The notes below the pieces were generated by a model, which saw only the letters and a program-made list of their open reading frames with translations, ran no database searches and was not told the DNA's origin. This document shows, piece after piece, positions 1 through 8,058 of a stretch of 64,000 nucleotides of DNA. This DNA comes from Streptomyces sp. CB01201 (lineage in GTDB: Bacteria > Actinomycetota > Actinomycetes > Streptomycetales > Streptomycetaceae). The stretch's first letter is position 1. The number at the start of each line of letters is the position of its first letter. The position numbers and the translations under genes were made by a program. The stretch covers positions 761,040-825,039 of the forward strand of contig NZ_NNBJ01000001.1 of assembly GCF_002803085.1 (NCBI RefSeq). The letters run 5' to 3'.

Positions 1-948
1 AATCGTTCGGGATTCGGCAGTGCGGGAACGGCCGCCGTTCAGTGGTTTCTGATCGGCATTCACATTCAGGGACACGCCCTGGCCGCCACTGAAGGTGCCG
101 CTCGCGAAGGCGTGCACCCCGCCCGAGACGACCTCGTATCCCGGGGTGTCGATGATCTGGTGGTCCCGGCAGTCCCGGAACACCTGCTCGACGGGAACGA
201 ACCACAGCCAGTGGCGGTCCCCGTCCTGATTGAGGTCGACCTTCTCGTTGAACCAGATCGCGACATTCCCCCGCAGGGTGACGGTGGCCGTCCAGTCGAT
301 GTCGTATGTCTGGGTGCCGACCACCAGCGTCGCCTCCACCACCGACTTGGGGGGAATGCGCAGCGGCAGGTCGACGCTCCAGTTCTGCGTCTCCTTGTGG
401 GTGTACTCCTGGGTGGACGACAGACTCGCCTCGATGGACGTCGTCTCGCTGACCTTGGCGACCGCCGGAATCTCGGCCGACACCTCCACCGTCACGCCGA
501 TCTTCAGCGACTCCGTGACCGAGATCCGCAGATCCTGCTCGGTGGTCTTGCTCTGCTTGTAGGTGACGGTCTGTTCCACCGCAGTTCCGTTGCGGTAATT
601 CGTGGCTACCGAACTGACCTGCCCCGGAACGGGGGAGGGGGCATTCGCGTCGTAAATGATGTCCTGGTACTTCGCCGCCACCTGATGACGGTGGTAGTCG
701 TCGAGGAAGCTCTGCTTCCCGTAGTCGGTGGACGCGGTGAACCGGCAGCCGTTCGAGGCGGGAAAGCGTTGGCGGGCCATCCAGTTGCCCCACGCGTCCG
801 TTATCTCCTGAAGCGGCCGGCCCGATGTTTTCGAGCCACCTTTCCCGGGTGCGGCATGTGCCGCCGAGCCGACGGACAGGGGAATGGCCGAGGCGAGGGT
901 GACGACGGGCGCGACAGCGAGCAGACGTCGTCGGGATACATGACTCAT
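1..948 (-). CDS. Secreted aerolysin-like protein of the ETX/MTX2 family, 3' end beyond window
   Basis: I read this from the minus strand; 316 codons stay open to the window edge with no stop. The N-terminus (MSHVSRRRLLAVAPVV) is a signal peptide with a cut expected after AHA near residue 32. Residues about 130-235 are a Ser/Thr-rich alternating beta stretch (SETTSIEASLSSTQEYTHKE, then IPPKSVVEATLVV), the pattern of the ETX/MTX2 domain in epsilon-toxin and mosquitocidal toxins, which oligomerise and insert a beta-barrel into membranes. A cognate target cannot be told from sequence. The start at 948 has AAAGG about 11 nt upstream; an in-frame ATG at 972 is an alternative. It is divergent from the adenosine deaminase gene. 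Family call is from motif recognition only. Confidence 0.72.
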   Translation of the reverse strand, partial: MSHVSRRRLLAVAPVVTLASAIPLSVGSAAHAAPGKGGSKTSGRPLQEITDAWGNWMARQRFPASNGCRFTASTDYGKQSFLDDYHRHQVAAKYQDIIYDANAPSPVPGQVSSVATNYRNGTAVEQTVTYKQSKTTEQDLRISVTESLKIGVTVEVSAEIPAVAKVSETTSIEASLSSTQEYTHKETQNWSVDLPLRIPPKSVVEATLVVGTQTYDIDWTATVTLRGNVAIWFNEKVDLNQDGDRHWLWFVPVEQVFRDCRDHQIIDTPGYEVVSGGVHAFASGTFSGGQGVSLNVNADQKPLNGGRSRTAESRTI

Positions 949-1034
949 CGGCGGAGGGGCCTTTCGTTCCATCTTGTACGAAACGGTCAACTTCCTTGAC
1001 AGGCCATGCAATCCACTGACGGACCCGCGGTATA

Positions 1035-1048
1035 GGGACTTTGGTCCC
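1035..1048. repeat. Short inverted repeat in the divergent toxin/deaminase promoter region
   Basis: GGGAC and GTCCC arms separated by TTTG lie between the two divergent genes. It could be an operator or a 5' UTR hairpin; too short to be sure. Confidence 0.25.
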
Positions 1049-1105
1049 GACCCCCGTATCAATGAATGAGGGGACGCGAAAGTGAACGAGGAGAGGGAAC
1101 GGAAC

Positions 1106-2719
1106 ATGCGCAAGAGGTACGCGATCCGGTGGCCGGTGCTCGCCGGGGCCACGGCGTTGGGCGTGGCCCTGGGGGCGCTGCCGGCGACGGCCGCGGTCCC
1201 GTCGGACGGGCAGGGCGAACGGGGCGGCCAACCGGCATCAGCACAGACCTACTTGGAGCGCATCGCGCATTCTCCGAGCGAACTCAGGAGGTTCCTGGCG
1301 GAGTTGCCCAAGGGCGGCGATCTGCACCACCATCTGTCCGGCGCGGTGCGCGCCGAGTCGCTGATCGGGTACGCGGCGAAGGACGGCAAGTGCATCGACA
1401 CCACGACCTACGTCGTCACGTCCGCCGCCGCCCCCTGCGCGGACGGACAGCGCCCGGCGCGTGACGCGCTGGCGCCCGGGCCGTTCCGGCGCGGCGTCAT
1501 CGGGGCATGGTCGATGCAGGGTTTCGTCCTGCCGCCCGACGGCGATCCCCAGCCCGGCCACGACCACTTCTTCGACACGTTCGGGAAGTTCCAGGAGGCC
1601 ACCACCGGGCACGACGCGGACATGCTGGCCGAGGCGGCCCGCGCTTCCGCGAAGGAGCACAGCGGCTATCTGGAGACCCTGATCACCCCCGGGGCCGGCC
1701 CGCTGAACCAGCTCGTCGACCGCATCCTGCCGAAGGACCCCGGCCCGGCCGATCTCGCCGCCTTCCACGCCACGCTGACCGCGAACCCGCGGTTCCAGGC
1801 GCTGGTCCGGCAAGTGGCGGACGACACCGACCGCACCGTACGCGATGCCCGCAAGCTCCTCGGCTGTGACACCCCCGGCGCACCCGAGGCCTGCCGGGTC
1901 GCGATCCGCTTCGACTACCAGGTGCTGCGGGCCCAGGATCCGCGCCACGTCTTCGCCCAGCAGACCCTCGGCTTCGAGCTCGTACGCCACCACCTCGGCG
2001 GGGTCGTCGGAGTCAACATGGTGCAGCCGGAGGACGCGCCCGTCGCGCTGCGCGACTACACCCTGCACATGAAGATGGTCCGCTACCTCAAGTCGGTCTC
2101 CCCCGAGGTGCGGGTGAGTCTGCACGCGGGCGAACTCGTCGCGGGTCTCAACGGCGTCGGCGGACGCGATCTGACCTTCCACATCAACGAGGCCGTCGGC
2201 GTGGCCGGCGCCGACCGGATCGGTCATGGCGTCGACCTCGCCGAGGAGAAGGACCCGCGGGCCCTGGCCGCGCGGATGCGCCGACAGCACGTCCTCGTCG
2301 AGGCACCCCTCGTCAGCAACGCCCAGATCCTGCGCGTCAGCGGCGACCGCCACCCGCTGCGCACCTACCTCGACGCGGGCGTCCCGGTCGCGCTGGCCAC
2401 CGACGACCCGGGCGTCAGCCGCAGCGACCTCACCGCGGTCTTCCAACAGGCCGTCATCGACCAGGGGTTGACCGTCGCCCAGCTGCGCACTCTGGTGCGC
2501 GCCTCCCTCGGCCACGCCTTCATCGAGGGGCGCGACCTGTGGCAGGAGCAGGACCGCTACGACGCCTTCGCGAAGCCCTGCGCCCACGACACCCCCGACG
2601 CGCACCGGCTGCCCAGCGCCGCCTGCCGCGGCTTCCTGAAGGCCAGCGCCAAGGCGACGGTCCAGTGGAAGCTGGAGGCGGACTGGCGGGACTTCGAGAA
2701 CCGCTACGCCCACCGCTGA
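1106..2719 (+). CDS. Secreted adenosine deaminase (ADGF-like)
   Basis: Hydrolytic deamination of (deoxy)adenosine to inosine outside the cell is the expected role. The 537-aa protein starts with MRKRYAIRWPVLAGATALG, a signal peptide ending near ATA-AV. Metal-binding HxH is in GDLHHHLSG (H74, H76), followed by SLHAGEL (metal His and catalytic Glu side, about 337), RIGHGVDL and ATDDPGVS, all in the order of the adenosine deaminase family. I chose ATG 1106 because GGAGAGGGAAC sits just upstream; an in-frame GTG at 1082 would add eight charged residues before the signal. It is longer than cytosolic Add (about 340 aa), as in secreted growth-factor-like deaminases. Likely nucleoside salvage. Confidence 0.88.
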   Translation: MRKRYAIRWPVLAGATALGVALGALPATAAVPSDGQGERGGQPASAQTYLERIAHSPSELRRFLAELPKGGDLHHHLSGAVRAESLIGYAAKDGKCIDTTTYVVTSAAAPCADGQRPARDALAPGPFRRGVIGAWSMQGFVLPPDGDPQPGHDHFFDTFGKFQEATTGHDADMLAEAARASAKEHSGYLETLITPGAGPLNQLVDRILPKDPGPADLAAFHATLTANPRFQALVRQVADDTDRTVRDARKLLGCDTPGAPEACRVAIRFDYQVLRAQDPRHVFAQQTLGFELVRHHLGGVVGVNMVQPEDAPVALRDYTLHMKMVRYLKSVSPEVRVSLHAGELVAGLNGVGGRDLTFHINEAVGVAGADRIGHGVDLAEEKDPRALAARMRRQHVLVEAPLVSNAQILRVSGDRHPLRTYLDAGVPVALATDDPGVSRSDLTAVFQQAVIDQGLTVAQLRTLVRASLGHAFIEGRDLWQEQDRYDAFAKPCAHDTPDAHRLPSAACRGFLKASAKATVQWKLEADWRDFENRYAHR

Positions 2720-2753
2720 GCCGGGCGGGGACGCCCCCGCTCCGGTGCCCCGC

Positions 2754-4904
2754 TCAGCGCACAGTGAAGGTGAGCAGCGAGTACTGAAGGACCGTCAGGT
2801 CCACGCTCGCCGTCGCCCCGCTCACCTTCCACCCCACCGGCACCGGGGCGGGCGAGGCACCGTCCGGCGAACTCACCGCGGCGGCTGTCACCTGCTTGCC
2901 CGCCGGGACCGTCAGCGAGACCGTGCAGGCGGCCGGGGTCGTGGTGAAGGTGCCGGGGCTCTCGCCGAACTGGGTGAAGTTGACGAGTTGCACCACGGTG
3001 TCGTCGCCGTACCGGCTCAGCTCCAGATGGATCCGCCGGTCGCCGGCCAGTGATACGGCCGGCGGCGCGGCGGTGCGTACGGGGTCGAGCAGCCGGTCGG
3101 CGCTCGGCGTGTCCGTGTGCGCCAGATAGGAGAGCCCGAGCAGGTCCTTGAAGTACCAGCAGGCACCGGCACCGTAGCTGTGCCGGCTGGTGGCGGGCAG
3201 CGGGTCGGCCTTGCGGAAGCCGAGCACATCGGCCAGCGCGTACTCGGCCCGCGCGGTGCCGAACGCGTCGAGGGCCGTGGGCGCCGGGCCCGTCACGACG
3301 ACCGTGCCGCCGCCGTTCACGAAGGCGCGCAGCACCTCGGCCTCCGGGTCCGCGACCGCCTGGAGGTTGGGCAGGTACAGGACGCGGTAGCGGGACAGGT
3401 CGGCGGCGTCCAGACCGGGGCTCGGCACGGTGTCGAACGGAATGTGCGCGTACACCAGGGCCTTGATCGTGCCGCGGAACTCGCCGAGCCACTTCTGCTG
3501 GGTGCAGCTCTCCTCGGAACTCTCGAAGCTCCACCAGTCACTGACGCCGGCCGGCGGCTTGGTGTTCACGTACATGCCGCTGCCCGGCACCGGGCTGACG
3601 AAGTCACGGCTGCCGGAGGAGTGGTACACGCCGACCGCCGCCCCCGGGACGGCGTCGAACAACCGCTCCTGATGCGCCGCGACGAACCCGAACATGCGGG
3701 TCCGCATCGCGGTGTCGGTGCTCTGGTCCTTGAACGGGCTCTTCACCTCGTACGGGTTGCAGCCCGCCGCGAGCAACTCGGCCATCACCAGGGAGGCATC
3801 GTCGGCCTTCCAGCCGTAGGAGAAGGCCCACGCCGGTTTGGTGCCGCTGGCGGCCCGCGCGTACTTGTACATCGAGATCAGGCAGATCCAGTCGCCGGCC
3901 GTGGCGTGCCGCATGCCGTCGTAGTTGCCGAGGATGTCCACCTCCCACACCTGGCTGACGCCTTCGGCGCGCCGCAACTGCGCGCCGTCCAGGCCGATGA
4001 GGGACGCGTACTGGTAGTCCATGGTCACCGTCTCGACGAAGGTGACCAGGTCCGGGTTGACGGAGCGGCCGGCGGCGGCGATGTCGAGCTGGAAGGCCGA
4101 CAGGTTGCGGTGGCGCCACTCGACGTAGCGCCGGAACCCGGGGTTCGCGAAGTCCGCGGTGCGCGGGAGTTCGAGACCGGTGTCCGAGCGGAACGCCTCG
4201 GCCGCCCAGGTGGAGGCGTCGCACCAACTCAGCGCCCCGTCGAAGTAGATGGGTACATCCGGCCAGATCGCGTCGACGCCCGTCGCGGCCAGCCCGCGCA
4301 CACGCCCCAAGTAGTATTTCCGCCAGGGCGAGTTGGGACTCAGCCAGCAGCTCTCGTCACCGGGGTCCACCCAGACGACGAGGCTGCCGTAGAACACGTT
4401 GGGCTGCCCGTCGAGCCCGCGCTGCACCCAGTCCTTGCCGCCGCCGTTCTTGTAGAACGACGGCCCCTTCTCGCCGCCCGGGCTGATGAGTTCGAGCGAG
4501 GGGTAGTACATGACCACCCGCAGGCCGGCGGTGTGGGCCAGCGCGACGAAGCTCTTCACCTTCGCCATGTGCGCGGCGAACTCCTGGTCCGTCAGCCAGT
4601 TCGACAGGACGGTGTCGAGCTCGATCACGCTCACGTTCTGCGCCTTGAGCCGGTTGATGACCGGCAGCATGTCGCGCTGGGGATCGGCGTCGTCGTCGAA
4701 GGTGCCGTCCGCGAGCCGGGCGTACCGGGCCCAGTCGGGGAAGGAGACCCCGGCCACGCCCCGGGCGTCCGGCGCCTCGGCCCAGGCCGGGCGGGGGCCG
4801 CCGCCGGGAAGGAACGGCAGCAGCTGTGACGCTGCCGCGAGTCCTCCGGCGCCGAGCCCCGTCCGTAACACGCTGCGCCGGCTCAGTCTTCGTCTCGATT
4901 CCAT
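2754..4904 (-). CDS. Tat-exported putative glycoside hydrolase with TIM barrel and beta-galactosidase-like GATase fold
   Basis: The 716-aa protein starts with a twin-arginine signal (SRRSVLRTG, cut near AWA-EA at about 42). Residues about 45-430 look like a TIM barrel of a family close to GH42-type or related uncharacterised hydrolases (DAIWPDVPIYFDG, FVETVTMDYQY). Residues about 500-620 resemble the GATase-like trimerisation domain of beta-galactosidases (YRVLYLPNLQAVAD, FVNGGGTVVVTGP), and the C-terminal 90 residues are a beta domain. The substrate is not evident. It lies 129 bp downstream of another secreted glycoside hydrolase on the same strand, so the two probably act on one extracellular polysaccharide. 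No sugar transporter or LacI regulator is adjacent. Confidence 0.7.
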   Translation of the reverse strand: MESRRRLSRRSVLRTGLGAGGLAAASQLLPFLPGGGPRPAWAEAPDARGVAGVSFPDWARYARLADGTFDDDADPQRDMLPVINRLKAQNVSVIELDTVLSNWLTDQEFAAHMAKVKSFVALAHTAGLRVVMYYPSLELISPGGEKGPSFYKNGGGKDWVQRGLDGQPNVFYGSLVVWVDPGDESCWLSPNSPWRKYYLGRVRGLAATGVDAIWPDVPIYFDGALSWCDASTWAAEAFRSDTGLELPRTADFANPGFRRYVEWRHRNLSAFQLDIAAAGRSVNPDLVTFVETVTMDYQYASLIGLDGAQLRRAEGVSQVWEVDILGNYDGMRHATAGDWICLISMYKYARAASGTKPAWAFSYGWKADDASLVMAELLAAGCNPYEVKSPFKDQSTDTAMRTRMFGFVAAHQERLFDAVPGAAVGVYHSSGSRDFVSPVPGSGMYVNTKPPAGVSDWWSFESSEESCTQQKWLGEFRGTIKALVYAHIPFDTVPSPGLDAADLSRYRVLYLPNLQAVADPEAEVLRAFVNGGGTVVVTGPAPTALDAFGTARAEYALADVLGFRKADPLPATSRHSYGAGACWYFKDLLGLSYLAHTDTPSADRLLDPVRTAAPPAVSLAGDRRIHLELSRYGDDTVVQLVNFTQFGESPGTFTTTPAACTVSLTVPAGKQVTAAAVSSPDGASPAPVPVGWKVSGATASVDLTVLQYSLLTFTVR

Positions 4905-5033
4905 GGCCCGTGTCTCCCTACGACCACGCCGGTACGGTTCCGGCTCGGGCGAGGCATCCTGTCGCCGTACGCGGGGATCGGCCAGAGCGCCCTTTCGGCC
5001 AGCCGGGCCGGGGGGCGCCGGGCGCGCCCGGGT

Positions 5034-7145
5034 CTACGAGACCACGTCGGCCGGGCACAGCCGCCGGGGTGTGCCGCCCTTCGGGGTCGCGTCGACACAG
5101 CCGCCCGGAAGGCCGTCATGGGCGGCGGCGCCGAAGTTGGCGGTGACGGTGAGCGCTGCGTCGCCGAACACGGTCCGCTGTACGGTGCGGTCGGATGTGA
5201 GCCAGTCGAACGAGGTCAGCTCCTCGGTCCCCGCCGCCTGGTGCAGCGGAGCGAAGTACCGCTGGAGCGCGGCGAGTTCGCGCACATTCTGCGCGTCGCG
5301 CCGGTCCTTGTCGCTGAGCACGAAGTTGAGCGGGGTGTTGTAGAGCATCGCGAGCAGCGCCCGGTTCGTCTTCTCCTCGGGCAGTTTGCCGAACGGCAGC
5401 TCCCAGCGCTCCACGTTGACCAGCGAGCCGTGCAGCGCGGTCTCGTAGAGCGGCACGCGATAGGCCGGGTCGTACATCGCCATGAGCGCGTCCGCGACCG
5501 CCGCCCGGTGGGCCGGTGCGAAGTCGCCGACCCGCACCGGCTTGAAGAAGGTGTCCGGCGCCTCCGCCGGCAGGTAGCCGCCCCACGCCGTGTCGTCCTT
5601 GGGCTGGTCGGGCGCGCTGTCGAAATGGCCGTTCTCCATCGGCCAGAGCCGCCCGTCGACGGGGGTGCCCGAGCCGTGGTCGAAGGCGAGGACCTGGTTG
5701 GCCCAGGCTCCGGCGGACTCCGAGCCGAGCACCAGCGGGGTGCGCCGCGCGGTGCCGTCGTACGAGCCGTCGGTCAGACGCCCCATCCGGGCCAGCCGGT
5801 TGGCCCGGTCCTGGGCCATGGTCATCGGGTGCCCGGCGGCATGGTCGCGGAAGAGCTCGCCCGCCGCGTCGACGTCCAGGAAGTAGCTGCTCGCGCCGTT
5901 GGCGACCAGTGAGCGGGTGCGGTCCGCGAGCAAGTGCCGCTGCTTTTCGGCCTGTTCGAAGGCCTCCGAGCTGAGGTAGCAGCCCTGCTGACGGAAGCCG
6001 GGCTGGGGGGTGCCATCGGCCCGCCGCACACAGAAGGACGGGTAGACACCCTCGGGCCAGACCGAGTTCGGGGGAGTGTCGGGGCCCTTGTCCCGGCCGT
6101 TGGCGAACGAGTCGTACGGGCCGACCAGGTATCCGGCCTTCGTGGCGGCGGCGACGTCCGCGCTCTTCATCGGGGCGTCGTCGGCGTCGTAACCGAGCCA
6201 AAGCCGGGATATCCCGGCGGACTTGAGGCGGGCGATCCCCGCCGCCGTGCGATCGCCGCCCCAGGCGTAGGCGTGGAAGGCGCCGAGCAGCTTGCCCGTC
6301 TGCGGATTCGCGCGGATCTTGTCGCTCAGACTGCCGAGCCTGCCGTGCTCGGCGAGCCAGCGGCGGTAGTCGACGGCCGAGGCCACGGGCGAGCCGTCGG
6401 TGAGGGAGAAGGCGACGGTGTAGGCGCGGGTCGCGTTGCCGCCGGAGAAGATGTGCTTGGCCGTGGTGCGAAGGCGGCCGTCCTGCGAGGAGTAGCCGAG
6501 AGAGGTGTCGATGTCGGTGGGCGCGAGGTAGCTGACGCCCCGGCCGCCGCCGAGCGTGTAGCCCCAGGCCGGCAGCGTGAGCTGGGATGCCATGTCCTCC
6601 TCGGAGCCCACGAGTCGGGCACGTCCGGAGTTCCAGAACGGATCGGCGACCGGCAGCGAAAGGCCCTCGCCGCGCGGGAGTTGGAGCGCCGAGGAGGCGG
6701 GATCCGTGCCCGTGACCGGCCAGGCCAGCGTCGTGTCGCGATCGGCGGTGAGGGTGACCAGCAGCCTGCCGTGCTCGACGCTCGCCCGGGCCCGCAGACC
6801 CCGCTCGGGATAGGACCACTGGGCACCCCGGCCCGAGGCGGTCACCCGGCCGGGCCTGCCGGGGGCGTCGGCCGCCGGGTCGCTGACGCGCAGCGTGCGG
6901 CCGTCGTCGGTGCGGGCGTCGACGCGCAGGGTGGTGGGGTCGATGGTGGCCGTGCCTCCGGAGATGGGCAGCTCCACGTGCCCGCCCTGGACGCGGACCC
7001 CGGCCGCGTGCGCGGGTCCGGCCGTCGCGGCCGGAGTGAGGCCGCCCGCCAGGGCGGTGGCCACGGCGAGTACGAGCAGGGTGCGCCGGGCGCGTCGCCG
7101 GCCGGTGGGACGCGCGCTGGAGGATTGCCCCGAGTTGATGTCCAT
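5034..7145 (-). CDS. Secreted glycoside hydrolase, GH129/GH101-like
   Basis: A 703-aa protein with a Sec signal (RRTLLVLAVATALAGG, cut near AHA-AG at about 48), an N-terminal beta-sandwich (50-260) and a central barrel. The pair FLDVDAAG and, about 50 residues on, GSESAGAW places an Asp and a Glu with roughly the spacing of nucleophile and acid/base in GH129 and GH101 alpha-N-acetylgalactosaminidases. WPMENGHFDS and YETALHGSLVNVE further match retaining hydrolases of this clan. Substrate specificity is inference. No good ribosome site precedes the ATG, so the start may be leaderless or slightly different. Same strand as the hydrolase downstream, gap 129 bp. Confidence 0.62.
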   Translation of the reverse strand: MDINSGQSSSARPTGRRRARRTLLVLAVATALAGGLTPAATAGPAHAAGVRVQGGHVELPISGGTATIDPTTLRVDARTDDGRTLRVSDPAADAPGRPGRVTASGRGAQWSYPERGLRARASVEHGRLLVTLTADRDTTLAWPVTGTDPASSALQLPRGEGLSLPVADPFWNSGRARLVGSEEDMASQLTLPAWGYTLGGGRGVSYLAPTDIDTSLGYSSQDGRLRTTAKHIFSGGNATRAYTVAFSLTDGSPVASAVDYRRWLAEHGRLGSLSDKIRANPQTGKLLGAFHAYAWGGDRTAAGIARLKSAGISRLWLGYDADDAPMKSADVAAATKAGYLVGPYDSFANGRDKGPDTPPNSVWPEGVYPSFCVRRADGTPQPGFRQQGCYLSSEAFEQAEKQRHLLADRTRSLVANGASSYFLDVDAAGELFRDHAAGHPMTMAQDRANRLARMGRLTDGSYDGTARRTPLVLGSESAGAWANQVLAFDHGSGTPVDGRLWPMENGHFDSAPDQPKDDTAWGGYLPAEAPDTFFKPVRVGDFAPAHRAAVADALMAMYDPAYRVPLYETALHGSLVNVERWELPFGKLPEEKTNRALLAMLYNTPLNFVLSDKDRRDAQNVRELAALQRYFAPLHQAAGTEELTSFDWLTSDRTVQRTVFGDAALTVTANFGAAAHDGLPGGCVDATPKGGTPRRLCPADVVS

Positions 7146-7282
7146 GGCGCAGTGATAGTGAAGAGTTGTAAGAGAGGTCTAAGAAACATGTGGGCGACCG
7201 GAGTTCGGCCCGCCCGAGGCGCATCGCCCCCGGCTCGGGGCTCGGTGGGACTCCCGGCTCATGGGGTGCTGGGACCTGCGGC

Positions 7283-7942
7283 TCACGGGCCGGTGAGCCC
7301 CTCCGCCGGTTCCGGCGGCCAGCGACCCGCAGCCAGCACACCGAGCGCGTACGCCTTCGCCACCAGGGCGGTTCGACCCTGGACGCGCCAGCGCCGCGCG
7401 AGCCGGGCCAGGTGGTAGTTGACGCCGTCGACCGTGAGGCCGAGTGCCTTGCCGATGGTGGCCGTGGTCGCCCCGGACGCGGCGAGTGCCAGGATGCGGG
7501 CCTGCGTCGCGTTCACCGTGCCGCTCGGCGGCGGCGGTGGCTCGGGCCGCTCGTCGTGTACGTACAAAAGGGCCAGCAGGACGGGAACGGGCTCGGAGAC
7601 GGTCCTGATGGGGTCGATGGTGAACTCGCCCGTGCGCACGGCACCGTCCTTGCCGGGCCAGCTCACCTCGATGCGATAGCGCGAGGTGCGCCCCGCCCGC
7701 AGGGCTGCGACCAGCCGCTCGATCTGCCCCTCGGTACGCGGGGTGAACAGATCGCGCAGCGCCCGGCCGCGCAGCCGGCCGGGCGTGGTGCCCCATTCGG
7801 CGGCCATCGCGGGATTGGCGACGTGCATCTCACCGTCGATCGTGCAGACCGCGATCGGCAGCGGAATGCGATCGAGAAGGTTCAGGAAGTGGTTGCGCCA
7901 GGCGCCCAGTTCCTCCTCCCGCACTGCCTGCCAGTCGGCCAT
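7283..7942 (-). CDS. PAS-LuxR transcriptional regulator
   Basis: Cytoplasmic one-component regulator: a PAS fold (PLPIAVCTIDGEMHVANPAMAAEWG, in two short motifs, about residues 20-110) followed by a C-terminal LuxR/GerE helix-turn-helix (NATQARILALAASGATTATIG). PAS may sense redox, ligand or haem; no haem-binding residue can be assigned. I take ATG 7942 as start (219 aa), since AAGGA lies about 14 nt upstream, but GTG 7954 or ATG 7999 are in frame and possible. It is divergent from the P450-reductase fusion, with a small palindrome between them, which suggests it controls that gene. It is also upstream of the GH129-like gene on the same strand. Confidence 0.82.
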   Translation of the reverse strand: MADWQAVREEELGAWRNHFLNLLDRIPLPIAVCTIDGEMHVANPAMAAEWGTTPGRLRGRALRDLFTPRTEGQIERLVAALRAGRTSRYRIEVSWPGKDGAVRTGEFTIDPIRTVSEPVPVLLALLYVHDERPEPPPPPSGTVNATQARILALAASGATTATIGKALGLTVDGVNYHLARLARRWRVQGRTALVAKAYALGVLAAGRWPPEPAEGLTGP

Positions 7943-7997
7943 GCCGCGTGCCACCGTCCTTCCTTGGCCCGTCCGCAAGTACCGGACGCGAGAAACC

Positions 7998-8015
7998 ACT
8001 GCACAATCATGCAGT
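7998..8015. promoter_or_regulatory. Candidate operator between PAS-LuxR and P450 genes
   Basis: ACTGCA and TGCAGT arms flank a 6-nt centre, giving an 18-bp palindrome in the divergent intergenic region. Its size and place fit a LuxR-type dimer site. No direct proof. Confidence 0.35.
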
Positions 8016-8058
8016 CCTCGTCCCCGGACCCGGGCATCGGGAGGGTGAGGCTTGAGGC

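Noticed and set aside
112..999. Plus-strand frame across the left edge
   Set aside because: The minus strand encodes a protein with a signal peptide and ETX/MTX2-like motifs; the plus frame has no recognisable domain.
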